A stretch of 64,000 nt of DNA from Macrolepiota albuminosa (taxonomy: Eukaryota; Basidiomycota; Agaricomycetes; Agaricales; Agaricaceae). The notes beneath the pieces are model-generated. The model was not told where the DNA came from, searched no databases, and was given only the letters and a program-made list of their open reading frames with translations. The position numbers were made by a program, and so were the translations under genes. This document shows positions 20,142-31,122 of the stretch, one piece after another; position 1 is the stretch's first letter; each line of letters starts with the position of its first letter. Location of the stretch: the NCBI GenBank assembly GCA_027475525.1, contig JAMWFC010000005.1:1488001-1552000 (forward strand), given 5' to 3'.

Positions 20142-20565
20142 AAAAGATTATATTGATAAGCTCCTTTTTCTATTACTTACCTTACTTATCTTTCTTGCCA
20201 ATACTTACTGTACTATATCCAACAGACAATTCCTTACATAGTCAAGTCGCAGCGCTAGCGTGTCGCCAACGCTTAGCGCACTGCGCAACTCTCACCAAGG
20301 GTTTTTCGCTATGATGATTTACTGAGTGTTTCCCTTTCTCCTCAAAAATTTGTCCAAGTCCCACACCTACTACTACTTTTGCTAAAAACCTACCTTAGAA
20401 TACTTGCCGCTTGCTTTCTCTTTGCTTTACTTTCTTGGCTCTCTGCTGCTGCGCTAACTCAGACTGGACTTAATTCTTCCACTCAGCAAGGGAACGGCAA
20501 AATATATATATGGAGACGGCAACAAGAAAACTATACATAAACGGCCTATCTATGCTAAGGTCCGT
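20142..20565. other. Gap between convergent pol and antisense gene
   Basis: 424 bp where the sense pol and the antisense gene converge. No ORF of note. AT-rich at 20500-20540 (ATATATATATGG). It probably holds the 3' ends of both transcripts. Confidence 0.4.
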
Positions 20566-22981
20566 TTATTCGCTTACATCGTCCATTGATAAGGAGTCGT
20601 CGGTAACTGGCAGGGAGGACTCGCGAAGAGGGAGAAGATCGCCCGGTAAAATGTTATTGGCGGTTTGCCAATCTATGGCGGCTTGACAATCGCCCTGGTA
20701 ATCGTGAAGCACGTGAAGGCTACGACCCAGGTTGGAATAGCGCAATTGCAGCGCCATTAGCTGACCCTGGACTCGTTTTCATTCCCGCTCCATTGAGGAC
20801 TCCATCGTTGCCGCCCTTCTTGAGTACCGCTCTAGCATGTCACGAGGGTTAAGCGCTATGACTGGGTAAACAAGATCTTGACCCAGCCACTAAAAGGCAT
20901 TGCCAGTAACGGTTGGTTGCGGCTGAGGGGTCCAAGCAGGATTAATCCTGGCGACTATGGGGCACCTTGGTTTCAGCCCGGCAACATCCTCTGGATCTGA
21001 CACTTCCCAGGAGGCAACATTACCATAGGGAGGCAGCCAGCGCCACTCAGGCTCCTCCCTGGTGACTCCTGCCGCTCCCTCACCTTCTTCCGCTACCACC
21101 TCCTTTGCTGCTGCCTCCTTGCCACCATCCCGTTGCGTCGCCAAGGTCTCTTCTTCACCCTCAGCGTCCTCATCCCCTCCCATTGCCGCCCCCTCTGCCT
21201 TCTCCTCCTCCCCCATCTCAACATCTGTGGGAGCATTTTTCCGCTCCTCTGGAGGCGCCGAGTCGCCAACCGCTTCCCGCTCTCCTACATCCTGCTCCTC
21301 GCCAAGGGACCTCGCTGCCAAATGAATGGGTGACAAGAGGCCACTTGGGCCTGCCTCAGGATCTTGAGGAGGCAGGCGACTCGCCGCTAAGGCCTTCTCC
21401 AAGTTCTCCATCTTGGTGTCTTGAGGAGCTGGCGAGGGGAAAGGCGATGACACTACCCAAGGTCGCTTTGCTTTGCCCTTCCCTTTGCTGGAGGAAGGGG
21501 CTTGTCATTTTTCTGGGACCGAAGTCCCTTGGCGCTCGCTGGCGCCTCGATTGCCGACTGTTTCCGTCTCATCTCCTTGGCGTGTCGGCAACGCCAAGGA
21601 GGCACGTCCAATAACTGCCATACCACCAGCAGCGACCTTCTTCTTCTGCCCCTCCACAAACTCTCTAGCCCTCCTTACCAAGACAGCACGAGAGAACGTT
21701 TTCTCAATGAGGGCATCTGGCGCGCCGCCACACTCGCGACTCTTGGCCCTGTTGATGGTGCAAGCGCGCTTGAGAGCACCACAACGATAACATGGCTGGG
21801 CCCCAGTCAGGAACCAGCAGCCTTCTGGGTCGTTGTCTGCCCAGCACTTGTCACACTAGTGCTAAGAGTTAGCAAAAGACTCAAAAAGACAGAAGAGTTA
21901 CTTACCGCTCCCTGCGCCTTCTTAAAGGCCTGCTGGGTCGCCAGGGAAACAGTCTTTTTCCCCTTCATCTCCTCCATCACGACCCCGGCCTCTTGCCTCT
22001 CATCAAGGACGGCCTCCTCGCGACGCGGCAAGAGCAGTCCTTTGAGCTCTTTATCGTCAAAGCTCGACTGCGTTGGCGCCTAGACAAATCACGGTAAATA
22101 AGGAGACTAGATTTTCCAAAGACCACTTACCGCGTATTGAGGAGCCGCCTTGCGACTCTACAGACGTCGTTAGCGACTGTCGGCAACAGCAAGCGAAATC
22201 AGCACTTACCTTACGTTTGGAAGCATCTGCCGGCTTCCTCGGCGAGCCCGACTTGCTAGCCGGCAACACTGGGCTCAAAGTGCTGCCAGCACGACCACCC
22301 TGGCTGGATCCCTCTGCTACCAACTGCCACTTGGCGGCAGGCACCTTCCCTGCAGCAACTTCCTCCATCTCTGCTGCCAACGCTGCCACCCTCTCTCGCT
22401 CCTCTAGCGCCCTGGTAATCTCGCGGACGTCTTGAGAAACCTCCTCTTGCCTTGCCGCGATCTCCTCCTCCACCTGCATGCGTGCTAGAGGCGCCAACAC
22501 CTCTTGTTTACTGTGGGGTGACAGATCAGATCAAAGCTAAGTCAAAAGAATGGGTTAGGAATACTCACTCTGCCGCAGGTGTGCTTACCGTCATCGGCAA
22601 GGCACCGGACAGAATATCCTCCAACTCGTCCTCTATCGTTGAGATGGGAGGAGGCGCCTGGCAACTCAGTCAGCTAGCGACACGGCAAGAGCTGGAGGTA
22701 CTTACAAAACGAGCAAAAGGCACTAACCACTCCGCGCCACGATGATCCAGGTACCACAATCGGCACCACTCTCGAACCTCTATTTCGCGATCCCAGCCCA
22801 CGCCAAGAACCAGCCACCGCTCGTATAACTTCATAACGGCAGTCACCAAATTTATAGGCGCGTCTGCACCAACGCCATCAATTCGCTTGAGGAAATTATT
22901 TGCCTTTTCGATATAGGTGGAGGCAGCGTCTTGAGCCTCATGAGACGGTACGGGGGGCAGAGTTGGAATGTGGAAAGACAT
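20566..22981 (-). pseudogene. Antisense six-exon gene of Element 2, Zn2Cys6-like protein
   Basis: On the strand opposite gag-pol. Exons read: 22981-22706, 22657-22569, 22510-22210, 22157-22131, 22079-21906, 21855-20566. The five introns (22705-22658, 22568-22511, 22209-22158, 22130-22080, 21905-21856) are 48-58 bases, with donors GTAAGT or GTGAGT and acceptors CAG or TAG, and phases agree. The CDS is 2157 bases, about 719 codons. Exon 1: ATG, then MSFHIPTLPPVP and WYLDHRGAEWLVPF. Exon 3 is helical and acidic (VEEEIAARQEEVSQDV). Exon 6 opens with CDKCWADNDPEGCW and PCYRCGALKRAC, spacing CX2CX8CX8CX2CX6C, close to a fungal Zn2Cys6 cluster. Then come a Lys/Ser stretch, a long Glu/Ala-rich acidic region, and a tail ending SLSMDDVSE. 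Three in-frame stops (21507-21505, 20892-20890, 20781-20779) are each one C-to-T step from Arg or Gln. A regulator or chromatin-binding protein is possible but unproven. Confidence 0.72.
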
Positions 22982-23134
22982 TTTATTTTAATAGAGCGCC
23001 AGATAAAAGATGGGGAGGAGAAACGAAGTCCACACTCATGCGCCAGGACTATAAACAAAATTTCAAGAACGCACGGACCACTTGTCACAAAAGCGGCAAC
23101 GGTAGCCTTATTTGGTGACTGAGGACAGTCAATT
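22982..23134 (-). promoter_or_regulatory. Presumed promoter region of the antisense gene
   Basis: Only 171 bases separate the antisense start codon from the 3' LTR, so its promoter lies here or within the LTR. On the minus strand there is a TTTATAG at about 23050 and an upstream ATG near 23038. No strong element can be named. Confidence 0.3.
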
Positions 23135-23152
23135 TTTCAGTTGGGGGGAGAT
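23135..23152 (+). other. Polypurine tract of Element 2
   Basis: GGGGGGAGA immediately before the 3' LTR at 23153, the expected place for plus-strand priming. Confidence 0.75.
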
Positions 23153-24089
23153 AATAGGACCCCATACAGGATCAGTGCATCAACGGCAGGCTACGGCAAC
23201 ACGGCACAGGCTTGGAATATCTTAGCGTGCACTAACTAACCAATTTTAGCAATATTTGATGGCCACGCACAGCAAGAAGCAGATCTGATCAATGATAGCG
23301 CCGACGACAGACAGAATGACAACTGACAGATGGCATCAGTCACTGACAACAGCGCTTAGCGAGAAGCCTGATAATCTATCAAAAACTGACGGACAGCTTG
23401 GCGTTTGACCTTGGCATCTGACACCGCTTAGCACCTCAATCTGGCACCTGACATCGCTTAGGTGCTCTGACAGACAGAAGGGTGATGGATTGATAGTTTA
23501 GCTTCGCGATCTGCTGCCTGGCATCGCTAAGGTTCTTGAATGGACGGTAGGGATCTGAAACCGTTGGAGCTACCCCTATGAAATTTTCTAGTTTACCACA
23601 CTTTGGCAATGGTTGGTCACTAGCGACGGTGAACTCCTTGTAGTATATAAAGTACTTACCGACTTGTACATACATCATCGAACAATAGACCAGAGTTTCC
23701 TGCTCCCCTTACTTCAGTCTCCCTTACACTCAAGATTTCATTTACAGTCGGCAACGTCGAACTCATCAGCAGTTGCAGACTATTGTTAGCCTTCGACCTA
23801 TTCGCGCCTTGCAGCTACGGCAGGCATCTACGACGCTTAGACTTCGCTAAGCTTACTGTGTTCTTGCCGTTGATATTGCCGTGTTTGCTTACCGCTCCCT
23901 TCATAGGCGCTTTACCTTAGCGCTTTACACTTGCCGACTTCCCTTACCGACTTTTCCCCATTTTCACACACGCGTTCTCTGGGACCTGCCCGGGACTCCT
24001 CATATCACTTATAGCACGCCCAACGCAAGCTTTTTGGTATGTTAACACTATAGTTATATTTGTTACTGACCAAACTTTGGGCGTCATCA
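23153..24089 (+). repeat. 3' LTR of Element 2
   Basis: 937 bp from TAATAGG (TGATAGG in the 5' copy) to GTCATCA. Differs from the 5' LTR by the missing 77-bp repeat and scattered C/T and G/A changes. Confidence 0.9.
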
Positions 24090-24403
24090 ATGTCACAGCT
24101 TTTGAGTGGCCGCCACGTCGTTTGCTCATTTTCATGGACAGGTTAGACTCAGTAGCAATATTCAACACGCTGGGAGCTACCGAATCATTGCACAACTCAG
24201 TAGTTTGTGCTGTTGCGGGCATAATCTTGCAAACAGGGATCAACTTGCGAGTTTGCCATATCGTGGGTAAAGACAACATCAGAGCTGATCTGTTGTCACG
24301 TCTGCTATTTGATGAGTACAGATGCAAATTTCCAGCAGATCGCATCCACCGATTCGAACCACCTCGAGATTTATTGCCATCAAGATGGAGGGCGTGCTTT
24401 TAA
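24090..24403 (+). pseudogene. YR1 ORF2 part 3: end of RNase H
   Basis: Resumes YR1 after Element 2: VTAFEWPPRRLLIF, DRLDSVAIFNTLGATESLHN, HIVGKDNIRADLLSRLLFDEY, DLLPSRWRACF then stop 24401-24403. This matches the end of RNase H in fungal tyrosine-recombinase elements. The frame is the one predicted from the left half after removing 11843 bases. Its last 19 bases overlap the start of ORF3. Confidence 0.8.
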
Positions 24404-25375
24404 GCGCATTGGGTGGATCATCACGGGGTAAACAGACAGCCTGTTCACCAATGGTGTTAGCAGATCTTGACGCTTTCACATCTCATTTTCAAGTTCAGGC
24501 CATTGAAAAGTCAACAGCTAGTAATTACATGACCGGAGCCCGAGACTATGTTAAGTTTTGTATGAACCACAACCTTCCTCTTGATCCTACACCACAGATG
24601 CTATCCCATTATATTGCATATACTTCAAAATATATCGCATCCAGACCGAAATACCTTACAGGACTTCGGCATTTCATTCGCAATTTTTATCCAGATTTTG
24701 ATATAAATAGATCTCATCCTCTTGTTCAAGCCACCATTAGAGGCTCAAAGAAAGTCCAAGCTGATCCAGTTCAAAGGAAGCTGCTTCTATGGCCTCACCA
24801 TCTTGCACTTTTTGTGGATACAGCTCGTCGTTCGAAAGACTATGACGATTTCCTTTTTGCCACTATGATGTCTTGTTGCTTTTATGCATGCCACAGATCA
24901 GGAGAGCTGGTCAAAAAGACAGCAAAGGAATCCACCGATTGGCGTAAAATAATAAAATGTTCCTCAATAAAATTCACTCAAGGGTACGCTGGGTATCACT
25001 TGCCCTACCACAAAACCGACCCATTCTTTCGAGGCACCGATATTCTATTCACACATCAAGAGACAGCCGACCCAGTATCTTTGCTACAGGAATACGTCGG
25101 TATCAGGGATAAGCTTCACAGTTTTTGTCGTGCTTTATTCCTTCAAAAGGACGGATCTATTCCAACGCGTGCAAGGCTCGAGTCTAAGCTATTCTCGTTT
25201 GTGGATTGTTCCTTTGGAGGTCATTCAGCACGGGTGGGAGGCACCACGTTTTATGCATTGCTAGGGGTGTCAGAAGATATTATAAAAGCATTGAGACAAT
25301 GGTCGTCCTCAGCTTGAACAATCTATGTACGCAAGAATCCTTGCATGAGAATGGCGCTACAACTAGCAGCGCTAT
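24385..25375 (+). pseudogene. YR1 ORF3, tyrosine recombinase (stop before catalytic Tyr)
   Basis: ATG 24385 gives MEGVLLSALGG. The N-terminal SAM-like core-binding part has STASNYMTGARDYVKFCMNH and LTGLRHFIRNFYP. The catalytic part has CHRSGEL (Arg I) and GGHSARVGGTTFYALLG (His and second Arg). A TGA at 25314-25316 follows WSSSA, where relatives have Trp. Beyond it the same frame continues with TIYVRKNPCMRMALQLAAL, which holds the nucleophilic Tyr. As written the protein lacks its nucleophile. It would insert circular DNA of the element by site-specific-type recombination. Confidence 0.82.
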
Positions 25376-25550
25376 CAAAACAAAGTTAAGTACACCAATG
25401 TATTTTCTTTTCAGTCAGCTACTCACATCATCTTTATCACCACCACCATCCCCTCCTTCCTCCATAACAGCCATTTATAGCTACAGCTACGTAGCGCTTC
25501 AAGAAATTTCAATGAACAGGTCGTTTTGGCGGCCGATTGGCACTAAAACT
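25376..25550. other. YR1 tail, no gene
   Basis: AT-rich stretch after the recombinase with CACCACCATC words. I see no coding sequence. The direct/inverted repeats expected at a DIRS-type right end were not found. Confidence 0.4.
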
Positions 25551-25853
25551 TGTTGAAATTGCCTGTTGCATGCATTCCATTATGATCATCATTCTATCCC
25601 AAGTTCATTCTATCACATGTATCCTCCATGTGATTATATTCTATCACATGTATCCACATGTGATTATTCTTTATTCACATGTATATAGTTTTCCAGTAGT
25701 ATATAAACTGTAGATAGATCATCTGAAGTCCTCACTCTTTCTGACTTTGGACTTCAGGTTAGTAATACTTTACTTGCTCAATATACTCTTTCTGACTTTG
25801 GACTTCAGCTTTAGTGACAGTTTCTGTCCCCTGTGCTTTGCCTGTCTTTAACA
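25551..25853 (+). repeat. Solo LTR, family C, second copy
   Basis: 303 bp from TGTTGAAATTGCC to CTTTAACA with target duplication AAACT (25546-25550 and 25854-25858). Opposite orientation to the copy at 16437. TATATAAAC near 25702 is a possible TATA box. Confidence 0.93.
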
Positions 25854-26263
25854 AAACTAGGGTTACTATCATCTTGAGTTCTATTCCTCTTTCTCTCCTC
25901 TTTCTCCTGAACTCCAATTTGTTTGTGCGAAGAGCTGCAGAGGTGAGTAGGTACTCTCGTTGTCTGTCCCTAATATTCGTGTATCTTATTCAACTCCTAG
26001 TACAACATTCTCCTTATTCTGTCTCATTCTGTCTCCTTATTTTATATTTAACTTAGACTGTCTTACTCATCGTCTCCTTATCTTATTCTCCTTTTTCTGT
26101 TCATCTATATAAACTTCATGTATTTGTTACTGAAAACTAAGCAATCAACACGGTTGTTTTGTCTCGCTCTCAGTAACTCTAAGTCTTCTCTCAAAACTTG
26201 AAACTCTTATCTGCTTATATTATCTCAAAATCTCTAGTTATTTTCTCTGTTTCTGACAGCTAC
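25854..26263. other. AT-rich spacer without recognisable gene
   Basis: Pyrimidine-rich, many TCTCTT and TTATTC words. No homologous feature recognised in the rest of the window. May be remaining YR1 tail. Confidence 0.3.
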
Positions 26264-26480
26264 ATGGCCCAACCCTTAGCCTATCCAATCCTCATCCTCT
26301 TACTGACTTACTATAACCGTATTACATACAGTCTTTATGACCTATATAAAGGATGCCTGCTGTACTCAATCAGTAGCTCTTTCAATCTTAGGACTTAAAA
26401 CTGTTCTATCCTGAAGGACTCTAATCCCCAAGTGCGACGTTACTGTGAATATCATGCAAATGTCACATATTTTGAATAGT
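26264..26480 (+). repeat. Fragment of the YR2 left-end repeat
   Basis: Matches 37131-37345 (GGCCCAACC...TATATAAAGGATGCCTGC...AAGTGCGA). In YR2 this block follows the terminal motif; here it stands alone, so it is a remnant of a YR2-type element or its internal repeat. Confidence 0.7.
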
Positions 26481-26660
26481 ACAAACTTCTAGCTTTATTT
26501 AAAAACAGTCTATCTTACTCTTGCCACTAGACATTGCTGGTCTGATCACCTAGCACTACCAACAATGTGAGTAAACCCCAAAAATTTGTTACACTAACCT
26601 ATAGCATATAGAAGCCATTTATGTTCCACCACAGTGGTCCAGGCCACAGCCATGCCCACC

Positions 26661-29110
26661 ATGAAAGTCGAAGAGGAGCAAAGTTCAGCTTAGAAAAACT
26701 CGGAGTTGACCGAGCTGGACAGCTCAACTGGATCAGAGTATCCATTTGCCATGAGCTCCCAAGCCGGCAATAGCCCTGCCAAAGTGGCAGATGCCCCTGA
26801 AGTTTCCCCAGACAGTGATGCCCACCTTCAGGATGTGGGACCCATCGCTCAAGGAGTACCTCACGATGAAGTGGCCAGTGCTGATAAGCATGGCCAAATA
26901 AAAGTACCGACAATAGATAGTGATCCTGCTTTCAGTAGAATTGCATCGGCAGAGTCCATGCCAATGACAAACTGTAAAATTAAGCATCAATCCTTGCACC
27001 CACCTCAGTCGGAGGATAACATGGCCCCAGGCAAAGTGCAAGAACTCATCTGAGAGCAGGTGCAAGCCATTGACCTTGCATGCCAAGGAATGACCAGCAA
27101 GGAACAGCAATGGTATGATTGGAGGGCAGATCAAGCTCTCCACAGCCACATGCAAGAAAATAAATTTTGGTCTGGTAAAACATTAGCCCATCTGATGAGT
27201 TGAGCTCAGAAGAGGAAGTACCTGACAAGGGCAAGGAGGCCGACCCCCACAACTGGGGAGGGCAATGGGCTTGTCTGAAGCCAAATTCAATCTGAACACC
27301 CAGCAACAGCTAGTGGATGTGAGGAACAATACCACTAAAGCCACGACCACAAAGTTCACCTTCAACAAGAAGAAGAGGCCTGAAGCAACTAACCCCAGGA
27401 CCCCAGGGAACTTGGGTGTTGAGAACAAGGAAAAGGATTCAGCTGAGCCGGAGCCTATTTCTTGGAACTAGATGAGACAGTATCTGAGAGACAAGCAAAA
27501 GTTGCTCCAAGAGCTGGACTGACTCTAAAAAAAACAGCACACCATGCACAATAAGAAGGAGCGTTCAGAATCAGTGCACATGTCCAACATATTGGCAGAA
27601 CTGATAAATCGAGTGACTGATAACCAGATTAGTTGACGTAGAAGGTGAGAAGAAAAAAATACTCACGAAGGCTAGCTCAACCACCAAACCCACTGGACAA
27701 GTGGCAGAAAAGAGTACACTGGGCCAGGCCTTCAAACAGTTGGAGCAAACCTCTGAGGGGTATAGCTCAGGGGGAACCCTCAACTGCCAACAGCTATAAG
27801 AACGACCTCTAGAGGCTGTGGCTCAGTCACACAGCTGGCAGAGGGAGATCCAAAGTGTATTAGAATATATACTGACAATATCATGATAGCTACTCACCTG
27901 GCAGAGGGAGATCCAAAGAAAACAAGTCTAGAGATTTTCTATGCCAGGTTGGACGCTTCTGGGGCCTCTGAAGCATGAGAAACAACTGTATACTATAGTA
28001 CAACAAACCTTAAAAACTCAAAAATTGCCTACACAAACAATTGCACAAATAGGGGGCAACCTCTGGCAAACTCTGGCTTATATAAATGGTCTGGAAGCAG
28101 TGCTGAGGGGCCCACACTTGTCTGAATGGTAAGGTAGCTAAAGAACTAGAGCACCTCAAGGGCTGAGAGTAGTACTAACAGATAGTGTTGAAAGAATAGA
28201 AACAGTAAAATGAAATAATGTCAGAAGAAATAAGAGAATAAATGAAGGAAGAGTGAAGAGATAAGGAGTGAGAAAAGGAAGAAAGAGGAGTCCCCTAACA
28301 GCAGTGAGTTAGACTCCAGTTCTGAGCAGGGTTGGACCATGTCTGAGGAGGAGGAGGACTCTACCACAGGGTCAGATCCTTGACTTGTCAGATGAAAGCT
28401 CATCTGGGTCAGAAAGGAACTCCCGCCATGACTGAAAGGGCAAGCAGAATGGGAAGAAAAGGAGAAGCAAAGGATTGAGGGTAAGGCAAGAATGTGAATG
28501 TCGCCCACCCACTCTGATTAGGCCCACCCTGCCTGAGAAATACAGCAGTCAGGCAGACTACCGAGCCTTTCAGAAGTACCTAATGCATGGGACAGCCTAT
28601 GTGAAGTACAGCTATATGGAGAAGCAACAACAGGTAATGGTGCTGTCTGAATTCTTAGCAGGCAAGGCTTTGTTGGGTGTTGCTCACTCCTCACAAATGG
28701 ACCCTGAAGGAGTTCTTTACTGAGCTCTTCAACTACTGTTTCCCAATCGATTACTGGAACCAGCAGTGAGTGTGTCTGGATCAACTGGAATAGAGAGGGA
28801 AATCTGTCAAAGACTATGTAGCAGATCTTGATGAGCTATTTACCATTGTGGGCTTAAGTAGCCACTGAGCCTGAATCATAAAGCTTTTTAATGGGCTCAG
28901 GCCCTCGATTCAAAAGGCACTGCTTCATGCACACTTGAACCCAGAGCACTCTGGATGGAAGAAATTAGTACAGGAGGCCAAATACCAGGAAATGGCTGAG
29001 AATGTGGATGTTGAGGAAGCACACAAATCTCACCTGCCAAATGGCCAAGACAGGAGCTGCTTACAGCGGGAGTGCAGGTGAGACTGGGCTGAGAAAAGGA
29101 CCCAGCACTC
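26661..29110 (+). pseudogene. Element 4 Gag (long, broken)
   Basis: ATG 26661 starts MKVEEEQSSA, acidic and Ser-rich. Around 27060-27160 is QAIDLACQGMTSKEQQWYDW, which I recognise from Gag of basidiomycete chromoviruses. The family A LTR 27795-28300 interrupts. The capsid resumes near 28510 with RPTLPEKYSSQADYRAFQKY and QVMVLSEFLAGKAL, followed by frame-shifted KLDRLEQ-like and YQEMAENVDVEEAHKS text to about 29000. Stops at 27051, 27480 and beyond are mostly TGA or TAG. Confidence 0.65.
27795..28300 (-). repeat. Solo LTR, family A, in Element 4 gag
   Basis: 506 bp, related to the LTRs of Element 3, reading TATAAGAACGACC to CCCCTAACA on the plus strand. Flanks ACAGC and GCAGT agree with a decayed 5-bp target duplication. 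Confidence 0.82.
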
Positions 29111-29260
29111 ACCAAAATGCTATCATTCCTCTTTGGAGCGTAAGACCAACACTGTCTTGAAACTATCCTCAGTCCAGGTTGGGAAGTGGAGACAGAGGGT
29201 AAGGATGATAGACCCTATCAAAAGGCATATAAAGTGACCTTGTGAAAGAAGGCTTCGACC

Positions 29261-29734
29261 TTGGAGCAGCCAAAGCTATGTTGTGAGAAAAAGGAATGTC
29301 TGGCCATGTATGTTGAGGTGGACGGCCATAGGGCTTGGACTCTGTGGGACTCAGGTAGTACCACTACTGGGGTGACCCCACAGTTTTGCCAGATACACAA
29401 TATTGCCATGCACCAGCTAGGCAATCCTATTGTCCTGCAACTGGGGACAGTAGGTAGTCAAGCATCCATGCACTTTGGCACGTACATCAAAGTAGATGCC
29501 AGAGGACTGGCAGCCCAGAAATATGTGGACGTCACAAACTTCAATTGGTATGACATGATTGTGGGCACACCATACATGCATAAACATGGAGTGGTGCTTG
29601 ACTTCAAACAGAGTCAAGTTATTGTAGATGGACAGAGTGTGCCCGCAGTTAAGGTGGAGGCTGATGATACAGATAGGCGTATGCACAGGCATTGGGCAAT
29701 GGCATGCTCCTATAAGGCTAGGAACATGCAATGA
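29261..29734 (+). pseudogene. Element 4 aspartic protease
   Basis: Open for 157 codons. AWTLWDSGSTTTGVTPQFC carries the DSGS active site, and WYDMIVGTPYMHKHGVVLDF the second retropepsin hallmark. Upstream reading continues from Gag, so it was part of a polyprotein. It ends at TGA 29732-29734. Confidence 0.75.
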
Positions 29735-29761
29735 CTCCATGGTAGACTGAAGGGTCCTACC

Positions 29762-30480
29762 ATGGAAGATGAGTGTGAGGAGGTAGGCCTTCAGATGAAT
29801 AGCCTGCCTGTGGATCACCTAGCAGTTATGCTGAGCAAGGCAAAGTACCAGGAGACTCTGAAGAGGAGGAATGAAGAGAAGTTAACTGCCAAGAAATGGA
29901 AGGGCAATTGGAAGGCAGGACAGCTGGATAGGCAGGAGTGTCAACCTATGTTGTCCCAGATAAGAGTAGAGGATCTGGTCATAGACGACAAGGAGAAAGT
30001 GGGGCTACTGCAGTCCAGGGATGTGCTAGGTGAGGAGGTGCAACAACTATAGGACTGCTTCATACCTAGTCTGGTAGCATCCATGATACAGGAGGGGCCA
30101 GCACAGCTGCCCAGCCACCAGCGGAGCAAGACTGACAATGGAGGATGTACTGAGGATGTGCCAACAATGGCAAGAGGAGTTCAGTAATATTGTGAATGGT
30201 ACCAAGGAGGAACCTCCTCCTTGGCATGAGGTGAATCATGAGAGATCAACCTCATAGACAATACTAAACAATACAAGTATCATCTACCACAGCGCTCAAT
30301 GGTGCTACAACAGCAGCTGCAGAATAAGACCAATTGGTATCTGCAAGCTCATTGGTGGGCCACATGTTCAGCTCCACAGGCCGCCACTCTATTATGCATA
30401 CCTAAGAAGGATGGCACATTGCAGACAGCGCTGGATGCTCACCAATGCAATGACAACACTATTAAGGATGTGACTAGTTG
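29762..30480 (+). pseudogene. Element 4 reverse transcriptase, N-terminal part
   Basis: A basic, helical linker (open 29762-30052), then at 30299-30481 APQAATLLCIPKKDGTLQTA and DAHQCNDNTIKDVTS, the RT start in this chromovirus group. The catalytic palm with YxDD should follow but is absent: the sequence passes from KDVTS directly into the thumb/connection text at 30481. About 150 codons are therefore deleted. Confidence 0.7.
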
Positions 30481-31122
30481 AGGAAGGAGAAGCTCTATCT
30501 CAAGTGGAAGAAATGTGATCTGTATGCAGACTGCATTGATTGTCTGAGACATTTGATTGACCATTGGGATATCCACCCTGACCAGGATAAGCTGGACCGT
30601 ATATGCAAATGGCAGATCCCACATAATTACAATGATATTCAGAGAGGTTTGTAGGACTCATCAACTATATCGGAACATTCCTGCCAATATAACGGCATAT
30701 ACAGGACTATTGATGTCAATGACCCAAAATGGGGCATTCTACATCAATGATGTTTTGACATGATCAAGCAAATATGCGACCAGACACCTATTATTTGTCT
30801 GATCGACTCTCAAAATGACGAGCCAATATGGGTCATTTGTAATGTGTCAAAAACGGGAGTTGGAGCTATGTATGGACAAGGCTTCAATTGGCAGAAGTGC
30901 TGCCCAGCAGGATTCATGTCTAAGAAGTTTATGAACACCCAGCAGAACTATGCTGTGCATGAACTAGAGACATTGGCCATACTCAAGATGTTGCTGAAAT
31001 GGGAAGACAAACTAATGGGGTACAAGATCCATATTATTACAGATTATAAGGCCTTAGAGTTTTTCAAGATGCAGGCATCCCTCTCCCTGCAGCAGAGGAG
31101 ATGGATAGATTATATGTCTTGA
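30481..31122 (+). pseudogene. Element 4 RT connection and RNase H
   Basis: Starts KEKLYLKWKKCDLYADCIDC, then NYNDIQRF and LINYIGTFLPNITAYTG. RNase H (open 30760-31122): PIWVICNVSKTGVGAMYGQG (normally D in place of N), NYAVHELETLAIL, HIITDYKALEFF, RRWIDYMS. Frameshifts near 30740. Confidence 0.72.

Larger units (their letters stand above)
12251..24089 (+). mobile_element. Element 2: full-length Ty3/gypsy element with an antisense gene
   Basis: 11.8 kb inserted in the RNase H of YR1. LTRs 12251-13265 and 23153-24089 (TGAT...ATCA), primer site at 13269, gag, protease, RT, RNase H, integrase in one direction (to 20141), then a spliced gene on the other strand (22981 to 20566), polypurine tract, 3' LTR. 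The target duplication is ACGT at 12247-12250 against ATGT at 24090-24093, 4 bp with one transition. Joining 12250 to 24094 restores the YR1 codon GTC in frame. The LTRs differ by scattered transitions, so it is older than Element 1. Confidence 0.93.
7649..25550 (+). mobile_element. YR1: DIRS-order tyrosine-recombinase retroelement, split by insertions
   Basis: Plus-strand order: leader, Gag-like ORF1 (8326 to about 9680), RT-RNase H ORF2 (about 9690-10443, 11415-12250, 24090-24403), tyrosine recombinase ORF3 (24385 to about 25375). Such RT plus tyrosine recombinase elements integrate without a DDE integrase. Two later insertions split ORF2, each with a 4-bp target duplication. Removing them joins the codons in frame. 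The left edge is probably near 7665, where a motif shared with YR2 begins. The right edge was not found; a solo LTR at 25551 marks the last sequence I can assign. Confidence 0.8.

Noticed and set aside
21062..21614. Long plus-strand ORFs (21062-21325, 21105-21614) rich in Ser/Pro/Leu
   Set aside because: They are the complement of the Glu/Ala-rich exon 6 of the antisense gene; the biased composition keeps other frames open.
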